This document shows positions 1 through 11,228 of a DNA stretch of 64,000 nucleotides, one piece after another (the stretch's first letter is position 1; the number at the start of each line of letters is the position of its first letter). Under the pieces are notes generated by a model, which saw only the letters and a program-made list of their open reading frames with translations, made no database searches and was not told the DNA's origin. This stretch comes from Anodontia alba. Its lineage: Eukaryota; Mollusca; Bivalvia; Lucinida; Lucinidae. The DNA lies in NCBI GenBank assembly GCA_964016985.1, contig OZ024821.1:12636620-12700619 (forward strand), read 5' to 3'. A program made the translations under genes and the position numbers.

Positions 1-590
1 TGCATTACAGTTGGAAAACGTATTCAACACAATATCTAGAAAACCATGTAAGATAGGATTCTGATATTTGGCATACAGTTTAGGATCAGTGTGTAGACGA
101 TCTTATTAACTTTTGATCGAATTCTGTAAAATATTGACAATAGTTATGCGGACTTTACTATTATAACAATAGGATACTCTTGTCAATACGATATCTAAAG
201 AACCACTTGAGCAAGGATCTTGATATTTTGCATTCCGTTTATGATAAATGTTTTGATGACCTGATTAATTTTTGAGCGAAATGCACAAATATTGGTAGAA
301 TTATGCCCCTTCCGACTTTGCCTGTATTACAATAGGAAAACATTGTGAAAACTGCATGAGCTAGGCTTCTGATATTTTGCACACAGTTTAGGATCAATGT
401 TTAGATGACCTGATTAACTTTTGAGCAAAATCCATAAAATGTTTCCCCTTTTTTCGGACTTTGCCATTATAGCAGTTGGAAAACCTTGACAACACAATAT
501 CTAGAGGTCTGCTTAAAGTAGGATCCTGATATTTTGTCAGCCATTTGGGGTCAATATATAGATGACCTGATTTACGCCGGGCTCCACCAC
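1..590. repeat. decayed tandem array, ~150-160 bp units
   Basis: About four diverged units repeat the segments 'ATCTAGA..CC', 'CTGATATTTTGCACACAG' and 'GATGACCTGATTAACTTTTG'. The CTGATATTT segment recurs near 59, 218, 368 and 524. A stray partial unit lies at about 1390-1485. The array probably continues left of the window. There is no coding potential. Confidence 0.75.
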
Positions 591-1597
591 GGCGTATCTA
601 TTTGAGGTTGTTTTTGTAAAATGTGTATGTATTTGAAGAACATCGGTTTTCTTCCAGTTTTATGGGGTTCTTAGTGGGGTTATATATAACTATTCACCCC
701 CACTTTTTTTTTATTCAAAGTCACACTTTTGCAGCAGAGAACTGTGCTATGGGTAACATAGTGAAATAAAAAATGGGAAATACTGTGTAGAATAATTGTA
801 GCAATGTGGGTTTTGCTCATTTAAAACAGAAATGAGCAGCTTTCCCGTAGAAGCCCCAATTTGACCATTCGACCTGAAATGAGCTTCTTGCTGTCAATAT
901 TCGTACACGTTTGAATTTTTTCATTTCTTTTTTTTTTCGTCGTACTACGAAGAAGAAACAAAATATATTTTTCTTCTTTTTTTTATGATTGGAAATATGC
1001 ATTCTCAAATCGAACGGATTATAAGCTGGTTTAATAATACAGTTTAATTTGATATTAAAGCATGGAAAGATTTGGCCCGAAAGAAAACGTTATGAGTGGA
1101 GAAAAGAACGAAACGCTGCTACATAGATGATTTCGGATATAGTATGTTCGACCTAGGCTATGGATGGCGACATGTAATTATGTATGCGGGCTAGAAAACA
1201 GACGATTATAATTGATTTTTTTTTACATAGCTCTGATAACGTCTATAATGTTTTTATCGTTGAGTAGTGCGATAATTTATATAATTACAACCTTTCATAA
1301 ATTATGACATTTTTTTCACTATACTACGATCTATAGGGAGCTAAGTAATGCATGACATTAGTGTCCCGGTGTATTGATGCTTTGCATCAATGTTTTCTTG
1401 TTAACTTTTGAGCTAATTCAGTAAAAATTGGCGGAGTTATTTCCCTTACGAGTTTGCCTTTATTACGGTGGGAAAACCTTGTCACGTTTTTCGACTTTTG
1501 AACTTAGACATTTTTTGGTACTTAAGTATTATGGTCAATGCGCGTTTAAGGGTAATATAGTTGGGGTATAGTGTTGTACAAACACATTTTCTATTTG
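591..1597. other. gene-free stretch
   Basis: AT-rich DNA without a credible gene. The short ORF at 817-1008 on the minus strand is a lysine/phenylalanine-rich homopolymer product. The stretch contains one stray unit (1390-1485) of the array at the window start. Confidence 0.6.
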
Positions 1598-2236
1598 TTA
1601 TGGTGGCATATTTCTGCCACGAGATAGTTATATAGCTATCGCGATAACATTCTTAATTTTCCAGAAAATAAAAAGTTTTCCTGAAAACATTATCTAGATA
1701 TGTTTTTTTTTTTATTTCCAGAAAATATTTTAACGCAAAATTTCGTGATACTGCTCGGAACTGACATTAGTATCTAGATAAATTTATCGCGATAATTTCT
1801 TTCATGGTAGCGAGGTAGCTATAAACAGAACACAAGCGGATATGACATTCCGGGGTTTCCACGCACCAATTTGCGATTACCTAGCCTCGTTCGCCAGGCG
1901 ACTACTAAAAGACGCTGCTATCGAGCTGCACAAGGAACTGGACTAGCGATTACCCAGTATAAACTCTTACCTTAAAAGTACCCTCGGTGAATTTCAACAG
2001 TATAAACAAAGGTATTCCGATTTCGGTTCTATCTTTAGATAACAGAAAATAAATGGCAGCTCTGGGCACTAACGCAAAAAATATCGCGATAATACTGTAA
2101 ACATTCGCGATAATGTTTCGAAGAAACTTTAGACTATTAAGATAATCTTTTCAAGAAACTTCGAAATATCAAGATAATTATTGAAACTATCTTGATAGCT
2201 ACCTAGCTATCTCATGGTAGAAATATGCCACCATAA
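1598..2236. repeat. foldback/MITE-like element with ~30-bp terminal inverted repeats
   Basis: The left end TTATGGTGGCATATTTCTGC (from 1598) is matched by its inverted copy ending at 2236. The arms continue into GAGATAG/CTATCTC. The interior is packed with the palindromic word ATCGCGATAA and relatives (near 1640, 1790, 2080 and 2105) and with TTATCTAGATA-like words. There is no ORF. It is presumably a non-autonomous DNA element; I cannot assign a superfamily. Confidence 0.7.
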
Positions 2237-2349
2237 TTTGTTTTGTTTGTTTTTTGTTGTTTTTTGTTTGTTTGTTTTTGTTTTGTTTTGTTTTGTTTTC
2301 GCGCTGGTCTCTTTTTGGATTTTTATGTATGGTAGACTATTCGATTAGC

Positions 2350-2592
2350 GCAGAGCGCAGTTTGGTAAGTTTAAGTATGACCATCTTTGGTAAGTTTGAA
2401 TATGACCTGGAGTACATCTCCATCTCCTCCCCCTGATCCACCCATCCTCTAGATTTACTTGACTTATTTCTTATATTTCATATTAAGTTATCTTTTTTAC
2501 CTATTCTGATTGTCTCCCTTGATTGCTATTTTTATTCCGTTATGCCTAGAATGCCTAGAAGTCATATTTAAACTTATCAAACTGCGCTCTGC
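2350..2592. repeat. short foldback element, 32-bp inverted arms
   Basis: The arms at 2350-2381 and 2561-2592 are inverted copies (core GCAGAGCGCAGTTTG) with about two mismatches, enclosing ~180 bp of C/T-rich spacer. It is non-coding. Confidence 0.7.
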
Positions 2593-3598
2593 TCGATTAG
2601 CTCACAAAGGATTTTTTATATTTGCTGGGATCGTTGGTGTATGACGTTTCACCCACGCATTTAATCGGGAACACCAGTTTCTGACTTTTCATCCAAGCTA
2701 ATAATTTGTTGGTTTCGGTGATGTCTAACTTTGAATGCGCATGTTGAGACACTCAGAGGGGCTAGGACCTGGTTGTTTGGCTGAGAATGCTCGTATGAGC
2801 AACTAGCTATGGTTCTGGCGAGATTGCACCATTGCACAATGAGTTAGAAGATCGCTTAACGAGTCGCACAAATAAGTGTTTTGAACCACAGTGAAAGTTA
2901 AGTGCGAGGATTATAACTGACCGTTCCAAGTCAGTTCTTTTGTTGTGATTTATTACAGTTCTGTGTTTATGTTGTTGGTGATTTATTTCAATTTCCGGTT
3001 TCACTGCAGCAGACTTGGGTCAACCTAAAGGCTCCTATATCGTAAAACTATGGCAGAAATAAAATAAAACCGTGATATGCATTTCAATGTTTAGAGTCTA
3101 AAGAATAAGCATACAAAAATGATAAACAACGTTCGTGTTTAAGACTCACGCCTCAGGTGGTGGGAGAGTATCTACTGGTGGTTTTGGTATAGATTTGTAT
3201 GCTAAAATTTGAAAACTCACTCCATTATATACTTGGACTTTGAAAAAAAATTCATCCATATACTTAAAAAGTTCAAACATATTCATATCTGACGCATGCT
3301 AAAATAAGCTTCTAGATAAGATCTGGCAACTTAATTAAGTTCTGGCATGTTTTTTAAAATAATAATGTATAAAATAAATCTCGCGGAGATCCCAAAATGA
3401 CTAGGATTCGCATATTGCTTTATCAAGAAGTTTCATAAAGCTTAATAAAAGTATACATTAAAGAATCACATTGTTGTTCTTTTTTTACCTGTTACACTGA
3501 AAATTTATTAAATTTTAGTATACCCTTGTCCCTTATCTCTAAATAGACATGAACAAAATTTTCGTCGGTACTTAGACGTTTACGTCTAAATATTTTGT

Positions 3599-3629
<31 letters not shown>

Positions 3630-4032
3630 GACTGGTTATGTATTTCTCTAGGTTTGCCTTTACATCACCTAACTTTTATTCACATAAAGTATGCTGCTTT
3701 TTAATGTCAGCCTTTAGTTTCTCTTCTCAAATTTTCAAATTTAGTCCGGTTTACCTCTACCTGTTTCTTAAATTAGCCTTAGCTTGATTTTTTCCTTCTG
3801 TGAATCTTTTTTGTTATCTCTGGAGTGATCCAAAGAACTGAAGAGACGGACCTGCTAGTTTTTATCGATATACCTACCAGCTGACTCTTGAATGAATGGT
3901 TATTGAATTAAAGATCTCCTGTACTGATCGAGCAGTGACCGTTGAAGTACTTCTCCTTTGCAAATCTTAACCCATCCTTCCTGATAGTTTCACGGTCACC
4001 TTTCTGATATGAATCTCCGATATTTCTTTACA
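2593..4032. other. gene-free stretch with poly-T tract
   Basis: No gene recognised. A T tract of more than 20 bases lies at 3605-3629. The 65-aa minus ORF at 2807-3004 shows no recognisable domain. Confidence 0.5.
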
Positions 4033-4386
4033 CAGTTTAACCTCAATGGCTCGAACACGGATGGCTCGTTAACCGTGGATGATTCGAACTCTTTTTTCAG
4101 TCTCTACAAAATTCTTCCAATAGCTCAAGAAAACAAATATTTAGAGATTTTTCTTATATTATCATGGAATTGTATGTTGTGTGTACTTATTAGAATCGCC
4201 TCATCGAGGCGATTATGATGAGGACACATCATACAATCATTGTGTAGAAAATCGAAAAATTTCCCTAAATTATCGCTATTTGCTTCCTGAACTGGTGCCA
4301 TGATTAACCCTCAGTGGCTCAAACTACCCATGTCTCGAACGAATGTCCATGGTCCCAAAGATGTTCGAGCCATTGAGGTTCGACTG
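4033..4386. mobile_element. pogo/Tigger-like MITE, copy 1
   Basis: It starts CAGTTTAACCTCAATGGCTC and ends with the inverted counterpart GAGCCATTGAGGTTCGACTG, followed by TA. The CAGT termini and TA target are typical of pogo-type elements. A second copy of the same family (without the insert, ~358 bp) lies at 19474-20141. It has no transposase, so it is non-autonomous. A hairpin sits in its middle. Confidence 0.75.
4170..4237. repeat. hairpin of the TACTCATTAGAATCGCCTC family
   Basis: Imperfect palindrome centred on GCCTCATCGAGGC, with arms from TTGTATGTTGTG outward. It is the internal hairpin of the surrounding MITE. Free-standing relatives occur at 20934-21009 and 33265-33317. Confidence 0.7.
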
Positions 4387-4516
4387 TATGTGGAAAACAA
4401 TAACGTGATCACTGTTTGTCTGGGGAGTGAATACCCTAAAATTGACCCGATTAAGAGGCAAGAATCAAGCCTAAGGTATTTTTATCACGAGTAGGGATGT
4501 CTGTCATTTGCTCTAA

Positions 4517-5128
4517 AAAACGTAAAAGAAAAGTCCAAGGAGTGCCACAATCAAAAAAAGAAAGGTAAGAGAAAACCGCAAACTGCAGCCCTTCCCAAAC
4601 ACCAAGAGGAAGAGGAAACAGACAAAACCAAACAAGAGCAAATTGAACAAACGTACGAAAAGCACTAAGATTAGCTCTCTCTTCCCCAAGCGAGGTAATC
4701 ACAATGCTAAAAGGACTGAAAAACACAAGAACAAAATAACACAATGTAAGATATAAAACAAATCGCCTCGCAGAATAAACCACAAAGCAACAAAGAGTAA
4801 GACTAACACCGGGACCACCGTCTTAGAACGGTCAGTAGAATAAACCACCACGGGGTTTAAAGCACTTTTACAGCTAGCCAACTTCACCCTGAGTTCCGAT
4901 TCTACTCTTAATACAGAAATACATAAAAAAAATCGGTTCGCATACAGGTTCCAACTCAGTCAATGCATTAAAGCGAAAACATAAAAATCAAATTAATCAC
5001 TATAATAAACAAAGACGAGTACTCATGGCTAATTCTACTTTATGCCAGAGTAAATGAAAACCAATAGTTGAACCACGGCGGGCCAAGCCAAAGACATATC
5101 GTCAAGCCCCAACCCACTGGTTAAAGTT
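4517..5128 (-). mobile_element. Penelope-like element copy 1, 3' region
   Basis: Non-coding 3' part of a retroelement whose RT fragment lies just upstream (5129-5386, minus). It is shared with copies at 9171-9742 and 11229-11843, including blocks around GGTAAGAGAAAA, CGTACGAAAAGCA and CCACGGCGGGCCAAG. Its distal end shows a partly duplicated GTAAGAGAAAA / GTAAAAGAAAAGTCC motif. Confidence 0.7.
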
Positions 5129-5386
5129 TTACGAAGAGACCGTCATTGAGTCTGAGGCCCGAACCGCCGTCGTGCAATTAAAGAGTGAAGCATAGCCATC
5201 AACAATGATTGGGTTGACAACTAGGCATGCAGTCTGCCGCATAATATCCAGGCTATAGCCAATTCTTTTATAACGGTTAATAAGTTTTCTGAATTGCTCC
5301 GAAAAGTTTGATTTACCTACAGTTTTTCTAAATCTGTACACTAAGTCACCGTGAAATTCTGGTTCCGATATACCTTGTGCAAAACC
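5129..5386 (-). pseudogene. reverse transcriptase C-terminal fragment (PLE copy 1)
   Basis: The translation contains GDLVYRFRKTVGKSNFSEQF, IMRQTACLVVNPI and ends RASDSMT..S. It is nearly identical to the C-terminus of the copy at 11844-13270 (minus) and similar to the plus-strand copy ending at 10341. Only the last ~85 residues remain. Upstream it abuts a LINE fragment at about 5386, so the copy is 5'-truncated. The family assignment to Penelope-like elements rests on the fuller copy. Confidence 0.75.
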
Positions 5387-5900
5387 TCACATTTTGTATC
5401 CATGAGCAGTTGGAGTTTCCCACAGTTCCATAGTCAGCACCCAAAAAATTGAAGGAACATTCGGCGTGGATCCATATTTCACACCAGTCACACTGAACTG
5501 AACTGCCTTATGGCAGTTTAGAACAGTACCACTGCACACGCCACAGTCAGCTTTTCTGTACGTGTATGCAATCTAAGTCCCAACTCCATATTTAAGTTCC
5601 AACAATTGGTTTTCATTAATTTTAGAGCATGATGTGTGAAAGCTCTTTTAACAGTCTTCACACATGATCCATTTCTCTGGCTTCTGCAGTACTTTTTTGC
5701 AGAAACCGCAGCGATGCCTCGGACCTAGGTTAGTTTCGATGTCCCTTACTAAGTCCATAAGAACCATCAGATGTGTTCCATTTGAGGGTACATAAGCCCT
5801 CTGAACGTTCCCAAGTTTCTTCGTTATAGCCAAATATTGCGACACTCCTTTGCCTAGTTTATTTACCTTAATCACACACTCCTGATTATTTTTCTCTAGA
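5387..5900 (-). pseudogene. LINE ORF fragment: degenerate 2A-like motif followed by PHD-like zinc fingers
   Basis: Reading on the minus strand from about 5875, the frame gives DLVRDIETNLGP followed at once by RHRCGFCKKVLQ...MCEDC. The first part resembles the 2A-like consensus (D-x-E-x-NPGP) with Leu replacing the key Pro. The second is the start of a C4HC3 finger. After a stop, continuing reading frames add F-H-x-x-C, then CGVCSG, HKAVQCDWCEIWIHAEC and a C/W-rich end: a second PHD-like finger. This arrangement (2A-like peptide, then PHD) is known from invertebrate non-LTR retrotransposon ORFs. Several stops and frame changes make it a relic. The first ORF is 75 aa (5648-5875). Confidence 0.6.
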
Positions 5901-6120
5901 TTTGATCCATAAGTGAATTTACAAATTGCAAATTCATGGGGAACATAAATAAAACCTTCCTTTTTTGATTCAGTGTCATGCTTCCCAATCCTGAATTCTA
6001 AGTATTACAAATTATGTATGGCTGGGAATTTGCCTTTACAGCACACTGACAACTAGGTTTGATCAGTACACTGAACAAAAATTACATAGAGCTCAGCACA
6101 CTTAAAGATACTATAGATAG

Positions 6121-6167
6121 TAACACAAGTAACTATGATGCATGCAAAATCATAGTTACTTGTGTTA
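6121..6167. repeat. perfect 19-bp-arm hairpin
   Basis: TAACACAAGTAACTATGAT at 6121-6139 is exactly inverted at 6149-6167, with a 9-nt loop. Confidence 0.85.
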
Positions 6168-6537
6168 TTATTGGTAGTTTAGTAAAAAAAAATATTCCAC
6201 AATGCACTATTCTATGACGTCACTGAAATTTGACTCATCGAAGAACACATTGATACTTACCATTTAGTTCCTTACGAAAATTGTGCTTTGTTCTAATTGT
6301 TTTTAAAACATTAGTGAAATAGATTTTGCTTTAGACTTACTCATATTAAATTACAAGCAGACAAATTGGACACGAGTACTAAGTCAGGTCACGACTAAAT
6401 AATAACATTTGCGAAAACCATCTTAATTATTCAGATTAAAGTTGCGGTCAACAAATGATAAGCAATTTGATTAAAAAGTCTTCAACACATGTGACTGAAA
6501 CGAGCGTAACTAATAAATGTTACCGCGAGTTTACTGC

Positions 6538-6635
6538 AACCAATCGAGAAATCAGATGTGCTGGTGTTAACAACTGCTCGGTTTTAAACCGGGCAATTGT
6601 TAACACACACCAGCTGAGTTCTCGATTAGCTGATT
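6538..6635. repeat. ~50-bp-arm hairpin
   Basis: The arms run outward from CGGTTTTAAACCGGGC. They include GGTGTTAACAACTG inverted as CAATTGTTAACAC and ATCGAGAA inverted as TTCTCGAT. Small mismatches are present. It resembles a MITE remnant. Confidence 0.7.
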
Positions 6636-7254
6636 GTTACCCTTGAACTAGAGTTCTAATATAACCTGCGCGTTTTTTTGTTGTTGTTTTTTTATTATTA
6701 TTTTTTTTTTTTTTTTTTTTTTAATTTTGTTGTTGTTTTGTTTTTAGATATAAGCTGTACGTGAAATTGATTTACTTGTAGAAATTGTAAGACGTATATT
6801 GTAGCGTTTATACACGCCTGTAAACAACTATAGTTGCAATTTATAGCCATCTAATGGGCCAAAGGATGTGATGGCGCTGTGGAAAAGGAAGATTTACGCC
6901 ATTTCAACATTTCACCGGAGGTGTTGTCCACGTAATTTTATTACTTGCTTTTCATAGATTGCTTAGGCCCGTTAGAAAAGGTTTGTCAAAATCTTCTCTT
7001 TGTTTATGGATCAATTGAATAGCATCATGATTTGGTTTTTAACATGTAACATACATGAAGTACTTTCGGGACGAATCATGAGCATGAAATTAGTAGGGAC
7101 GGCTCATTATGCGAGAGTAATAGGCAGGAGACATACATGCGTGAGCGAGGTTCTCTAATTGTCTCGCTACATATTAGTTTCAGTAATGTTCAAAACCATG
7201 GCCATCCACTAAGCGAAAGGTTCAACATACCCGCCGTGCATTAAAAAACCTAAG

Positions 7255-7440
7255 GCCCGTCCAACGCGCCCAGCTGAAAGAACAAGCGTCTTCGAATCGG
7301 GAGGTTTTGGGTTGAATCCCTAGCCGTGTCGTGTCTAAGAATTTCTGATATTGGTAACAGTTGCTCTTTGTCTTGACCCTCAGCATTAGATAAAACAGCT
7401 AGGACTGGTCCGGTGGCAGTATAATATGGCTTATGGTAGT
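7255..7440 (+). mobile_element. possible tRNA-derived SINE fragment
   Basis: GGGTTGAATCCCTAGC resembles a pol III B box. It is followed by a body containing GACTGGTCCGGTGGCAGTATAA, a type of tail I associate with mollusc SINEs. The A box is not clear, and the boundaries are approximate. Confidence 0.35.
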
Positions 7441-7539
7441 ATCACTTTAACGTAGCTAGTACATGTATTTCAAAACAATGATCGTATAGTTTTAATTTAA
7501 GAACTTCGCTTTTGTTGAATAGGAAATAAAAAATATAAA

Positions 7540-7607
7540 GGAAGGCAATGATCGGGAATCGATACAATTACCTAACACCTTCCGTCCACACCAAAGGGAA
7601 AGAAAGT
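7540..7607. repeat. inverted copy of the 10913-10980 terminal sequence
   Basis: The block GGAAGGCAATGATC...AATTACCTAACACCTTCC is the reverse complement of 10913-10980 with few mismatches. The two blocks bracket the plus-strand Penelope-like copy, like terminal inverted repeats ~3.4 kb apart. Confidence 0.8.
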
Positions 7608-7610
7608 CTG

Positions 7611-8466
7611 TTAAATTTTCTAAGTTTTAATTTCTCATTTTCATAATATGACAACCCAAAAGTTCGCTGAATCAAGATAACGGACGGTTGCTAGAGACAA
7701 CTCAAAACCCTAACTCTAACTAACCAACTAACATGATCAGATCCGGACTATATATATGTTTTTGGAGCATTTCTCACATTTCTCTACCCACCTTGTTTGT
7801 ACTAAATGTCTTTCATACAATACTGTATTATTTAATATCTTGTCACTGAAGGAATTGCGCAATATTTCGGAACACCTGCAAAAGTCACAAAGCACCAAAA
7901 AAATGCTGCTGCTGTAGTCGGAAAGTCTACATAATTTATACTATCTATAAAATACACCAAAGGAGTTTCTTTTAAAACATTTTATAACGGTTCTGTTTAA
8001 ATCCTAATTGCCAAAATTTCATCCTTTGATACTTTTAAAGGCATTTTTTAGATTACTAATTATTAGTGCAGCAGTCCAGGTCCAATTAAACAGTAGGTAT
8101 TTTACATATGATTCTGATGCAACCACGTGTTTTAACAGTCATCAAATACTTTCATATGTCAACAATGGATTTGAATGAAGTCCAACATATATAGTGGTTT
8201 TGAATGAGACCCAGTATAAACAATAATGTATTCTACTCGTAGGTGTTTTAGAGTACGTTACAGCATTTTCAGTCACTTATAGATTTTAATATGTTTGAAG
8301 AGTAAATCTGGTTTAAAATTAACTGTAAAAGCTTCATACAAGTTTACGGCCCATTGACATTCTTTCAGTCGTCTATGTATCCTTCACTTAACGACCCATC
8401 CACATCATTTTATTAATACAAACAACCTGTCTAGATCATAACTATGTTACATCACGTCAACAGCAG
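7611..8466. other. gene-free stretch
   Basis: AT-rich; no ORF, repeat or RNA gene recognised. Confidence 0.4.
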
Positions 8467-8828
8467 AGTAAAGATGTCCGATTGGGCATCAGTAACCTTT
8501 GGTGATTTTTGTATTTTGCATGGTAGATGTTACTATAATTAGTAACTTGATAACCGATCGGGCATCATTTGATCATTTTTCTACAAACCTCAGAAAACAA
8601 AAAAAAAATGTATCACAGTTTTTGACGAATCTCCACCAAATTTTAGGAGCCATAAAATGAATAAATTATCTAACTTTTGGCCGTTCAGAATTTTTTAAAG
8701 TGCCTAGAAAAAAGTTATTAAGCTTTAAAATCAGTAATTCTTTTCTACACTTCTTTCTATCCCGGTCGGGAACAAATGGCATTTTTGATGCCCGATTGGG
8801 AAACAGTACATCCCGTTTGGGAACACTG
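8467..8828. repeat. dispersed repeat with GCCCGATCGGGCA-type palindromes, copy 1
   Basis: This block is present in inverted orientation at 20203-20562. Both copies carry repeated words of the type CCCGATCGGGCA / CCCGATTGGGCATC / CCCAAACGGG. It lies between the PLE inverted end at 7540 and the RT remnant at 9012, so it has probably inserted into or replaced the upstream part of that PLE copy. Confidence 0.8.
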
Positions 8829-9011
8829 AAAATTGTGTCGCTCGATCAGGATACAAACAAGATTCAAGTTGCATACTGACTTTGAATGTTTAAAAACCTT
8901 TGATTATTCAGAGTTTTTAAATTCCTTTAAAAATGATAGGGGTTTAAAATTTGATATCTCTTCTGCATCTCTATGTTTCCCGAAACGGAAGCAAAATATG
9001 TTGTAAACAGG

Positions 9012-10341
9012 CTTCTTGAAGAAAAGCAATCTAAAGTTACTGAAGCTTTCAGCTCGACGTCTAGCTATTTGGACGATTTATAAAATGTTGATAATAAGTA
9101 CTTCGATGGTTTGATTAGTCAAATTTATCCTTCCGAACTACAATCAAATAAAGCAAATTCTTCTGAAATTAAAAAAAAAGGTAAGAGAAAAGTCCAGGGA
9201 GTGCCACAATCACAAACCGCTGCCCTTCCCAGACACTAAGAGGAAAAAAGAGGAAGAGGAAACAAACAAAACCAAACAAGCGCAAATCGAACAAACGTAC
9301 GAAAAGCATTAAGATTAGCTCTCTCTTCCCCAAACGAGGTAATCGCAATGCTAAAAGGACTGAAAAACACAAGAACCAAATAACACAAGGTAATACATAA
9401 AAAAAATCGCCTCGTAGAATAAACCACAAAGCAACAAAGAGCAAGACTAACACCGGGACCACCGCCCAGAACGGCCAGCAGAATAAACTACCGGAGGAAG
9501 GGGGAGGGGCGGCCTAAAGCACTTTCACAGCCAGCCAACTTCATCCTGGTTCACGATGTTACTCCCAATACAGAAACACACAAAAATTCGGCCCGCACAA
9601 AGGCCCCCAACCCAGCCAACGCGCCAAAGCGAAAACACAAAACCAAACCAACCACAACGACAAACAAAGACGAGCACTCACGGCCAAACCCCATCGCATG
9701 CCAGAGTAAATGAAACCAACAGCTGAACCACGGCGGGCCAAGATTTTGGAAGTTCCGTTTTTGGATTTGCATTTGTCTGTTTTAGAGGGTTTATTTCATA
9801 CAAAATTTATGATAAACGCGATGATTTTGATTTTGAGATTGTAAATTTTCCTTACATGGATGGGGATGTTCCTCATCGAGCATCCTACGGTGTTTATATA
9901 TCGCAACTTATTCGGTTCGCCAGAGTGTCTAGTCATGTTTCTGACTTCAACACTCAAAATAAATTGTTAACTGCTAAGTTTTTTAAATCAGGGTTATCGG
10001 TATCATAAACTCCGCAAAGCCTTTTCTAATTTTTATAGACATCATTTCGATTTAATTTCAAAATTCAATGTTGGACTTAAATCGCTTCTGCACAAGGCCT
10101 ATCGGAAACTGAATTTTATGGTGACTTAGTATATAAATTCAGAAAAAATGTATGCTTGCAATGATTTTAGCACTCAATTTCGTAAAATCATTCTTCGATA
10201 TATAAAGAGTGGGTATAACATTAATGTAATACGACAGACTGCATGCATGGTAGTTAATCCAGTCACGGTTAATAACTTTGCTTCCCTCTTTGGTTGCACG
10301 CTGGCGAGTCGGGCCTCAGACTCTATGACGTCTCATCCCTA
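9012..10341 (+). pseudogene. Penelope-like reverse transcriptase remnant, interrupted by another PLE copy
   Basis: Plus-strand reading before the insertion gives EKQSKVTEAFSSTSSYLDDL then ISQIYPSELQSNKANSSE (to 9170). The same protein resumes at 9743 with LEVPFLDLHL, then DFDFEIVNFPYMDGDVPH, ASYGVYISQLIRFAR, and ends INVIRQTACMVVNPV and RASDSMTSHP at 10341. The order matches the minus-strand copy at 11844-13270. A 572-bp 3' fragment of a sister PLE (9171-9742, opposite orientation) sits between the YLDD catalytic block and the FLDL block. Frame breaks occur after about 10006. Everything upstream of the YLDD block is missing. It is non-functional. Confidence 0.75.
9171..9742 (-). mobile_element. 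5'-truncated Penelope-like 3' fragment inserted in a sister RT gene (copy 2)
   Basis: This stretch aligns with the 3' non-coding regions at 4517-5128 and 11229-11843, ending at the shared CGGCGGGCCAAG. It begins with a 9-base A run (9171-9179). The flanks GAAATT and ATTTTGG join to restore the RT reading frame of the plus-strand copy. A 3-4 base overlap (AATT/ATT) is the only candidate target duplication. Confidence 0.75.
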
Positions 10342-10985
10342 AAGACTTTTAAGTAAGTCGGCTGGTGCCTGATGTTCTGGCTCTGGCTCTGGTCGGGCCC
10401 ACCGGAGTCCTACTGTTGGTTTTCTTTTGCTCCAGCGTTTCAGTTATTGTTTGCTGTCGAGTGCTCATTGTTGTTTCATCTCTGTATTCGTTTGGTTTTA
10501 AGCTCGGAGATGTTGCCCTGATGAGACAGGAACCCTTCATGCAGACTGAACATATGTCTTGTGCTTACCTCAGCAGGACTAAGGGCGAGGGTTGTGGCTA
10601 CGTAAAATCGATTTAAGCTCCAAGGTTCAAATGCGGTGCTTCTGTTGTGGTTTTCAAACTACAGTGTTGCATATGAAGAGACTCAGTCAAACCGAGTCTC
10701 CAATTTTTGTAATTTTTTGTGTTCTTTATTTCCAAATGCAATACTTTTTTACTTTTATTTTCTTATGTCTGTCAATGTATGTCTTTGCATGTATGTCTTG
10801 GTGATTTTTTTTTATTTTGAATAGCCGTTTGGCCATTTTTGGGGAAGAAACTGACCTTTTGGCTTTCTGCTTGTAGTGTTTTGATTATGGTGCCGTTACT
10901 TAAGTGCGTCCTTCTTTCCCTTTGGTGTCTTGGAACGGAAGGTGTTAGGTAATTGTATCGATTCCTGATCATTGCCTTCCTTTCT
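10342..10985 (+). mobile_element. 3' region of the plus-strand Penelope-like copy
   Basis: Non-coding. It shows weak similarity, same sense, to the PLE 3' regions elsewhere (CTGTTGGTTTTC..., GAGTGCTC, TTCGTTTGGTTTT). It contains the hairpin GAGACTC...GAGTCTC at 10678-10700 and ends with the block inverted at 7540-7607. Confidence 0.55.
10678..10700. repeat. 7-bp-stem hairpin shared with 29160-29182
   Basis: GAGACTC, a 9-nt loop (AGTCAAACC), then GAGTCTC. A near-identical hairpin with the loop AATAAAACC (minus strand) lies at 29160-29182. The surrounding sequence is also related in both places, so this is likely a conserved RNA structure of the element's 3' region. Confidence 0.6.
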
Positions 10986-11228
10986 GTCTAGATACTAATA
11001 TGTCTAAAACCGTACAAAAAATAATGAAGCAGTGTTCAGGAGGAAATATATCTTCTTTCCAAAACTGATCAGATATTTTAAAACCAGGCATTTACTGCGA
11101 TTAAATTTGATAAAAAAAAATACTTTCGGTTACAGCTTAAACAAAAATTCGTAAGATTTTGCCTTCCCACTGGATGCAAAAAAAGTGAAAGCTTTGCCGC
11201 AATGGAAAATGAGTACCCATATAGAAAA

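Larger units (their letters stand above)
5901..7250. other. gene-free stretch with two hairpins
   Basis: No gene seen. It holds a 19-bp perfect hairpin (6121-6167), a longer imperfect hairpin (6538-6635) and T-rich tracts at 6670-6740. Confidence 0.55.

Noticed and set aside
4451..4887. 110-aa and 62-aa minus ORFs with hydrophobic stretches (also 9169-9462)
   Set aside because: They lie in the shared 3' non-coding region of the Penelope-like copies, overlap in different frames, and are not preserved equally among the three copies.
10510..10540. CTGATGAG word suggesting a hammerhead ribozyme in the Penelope-like 3' region
   Set aside because: No properly spaced stem II and GAAA follow, so the core cannot be formed.
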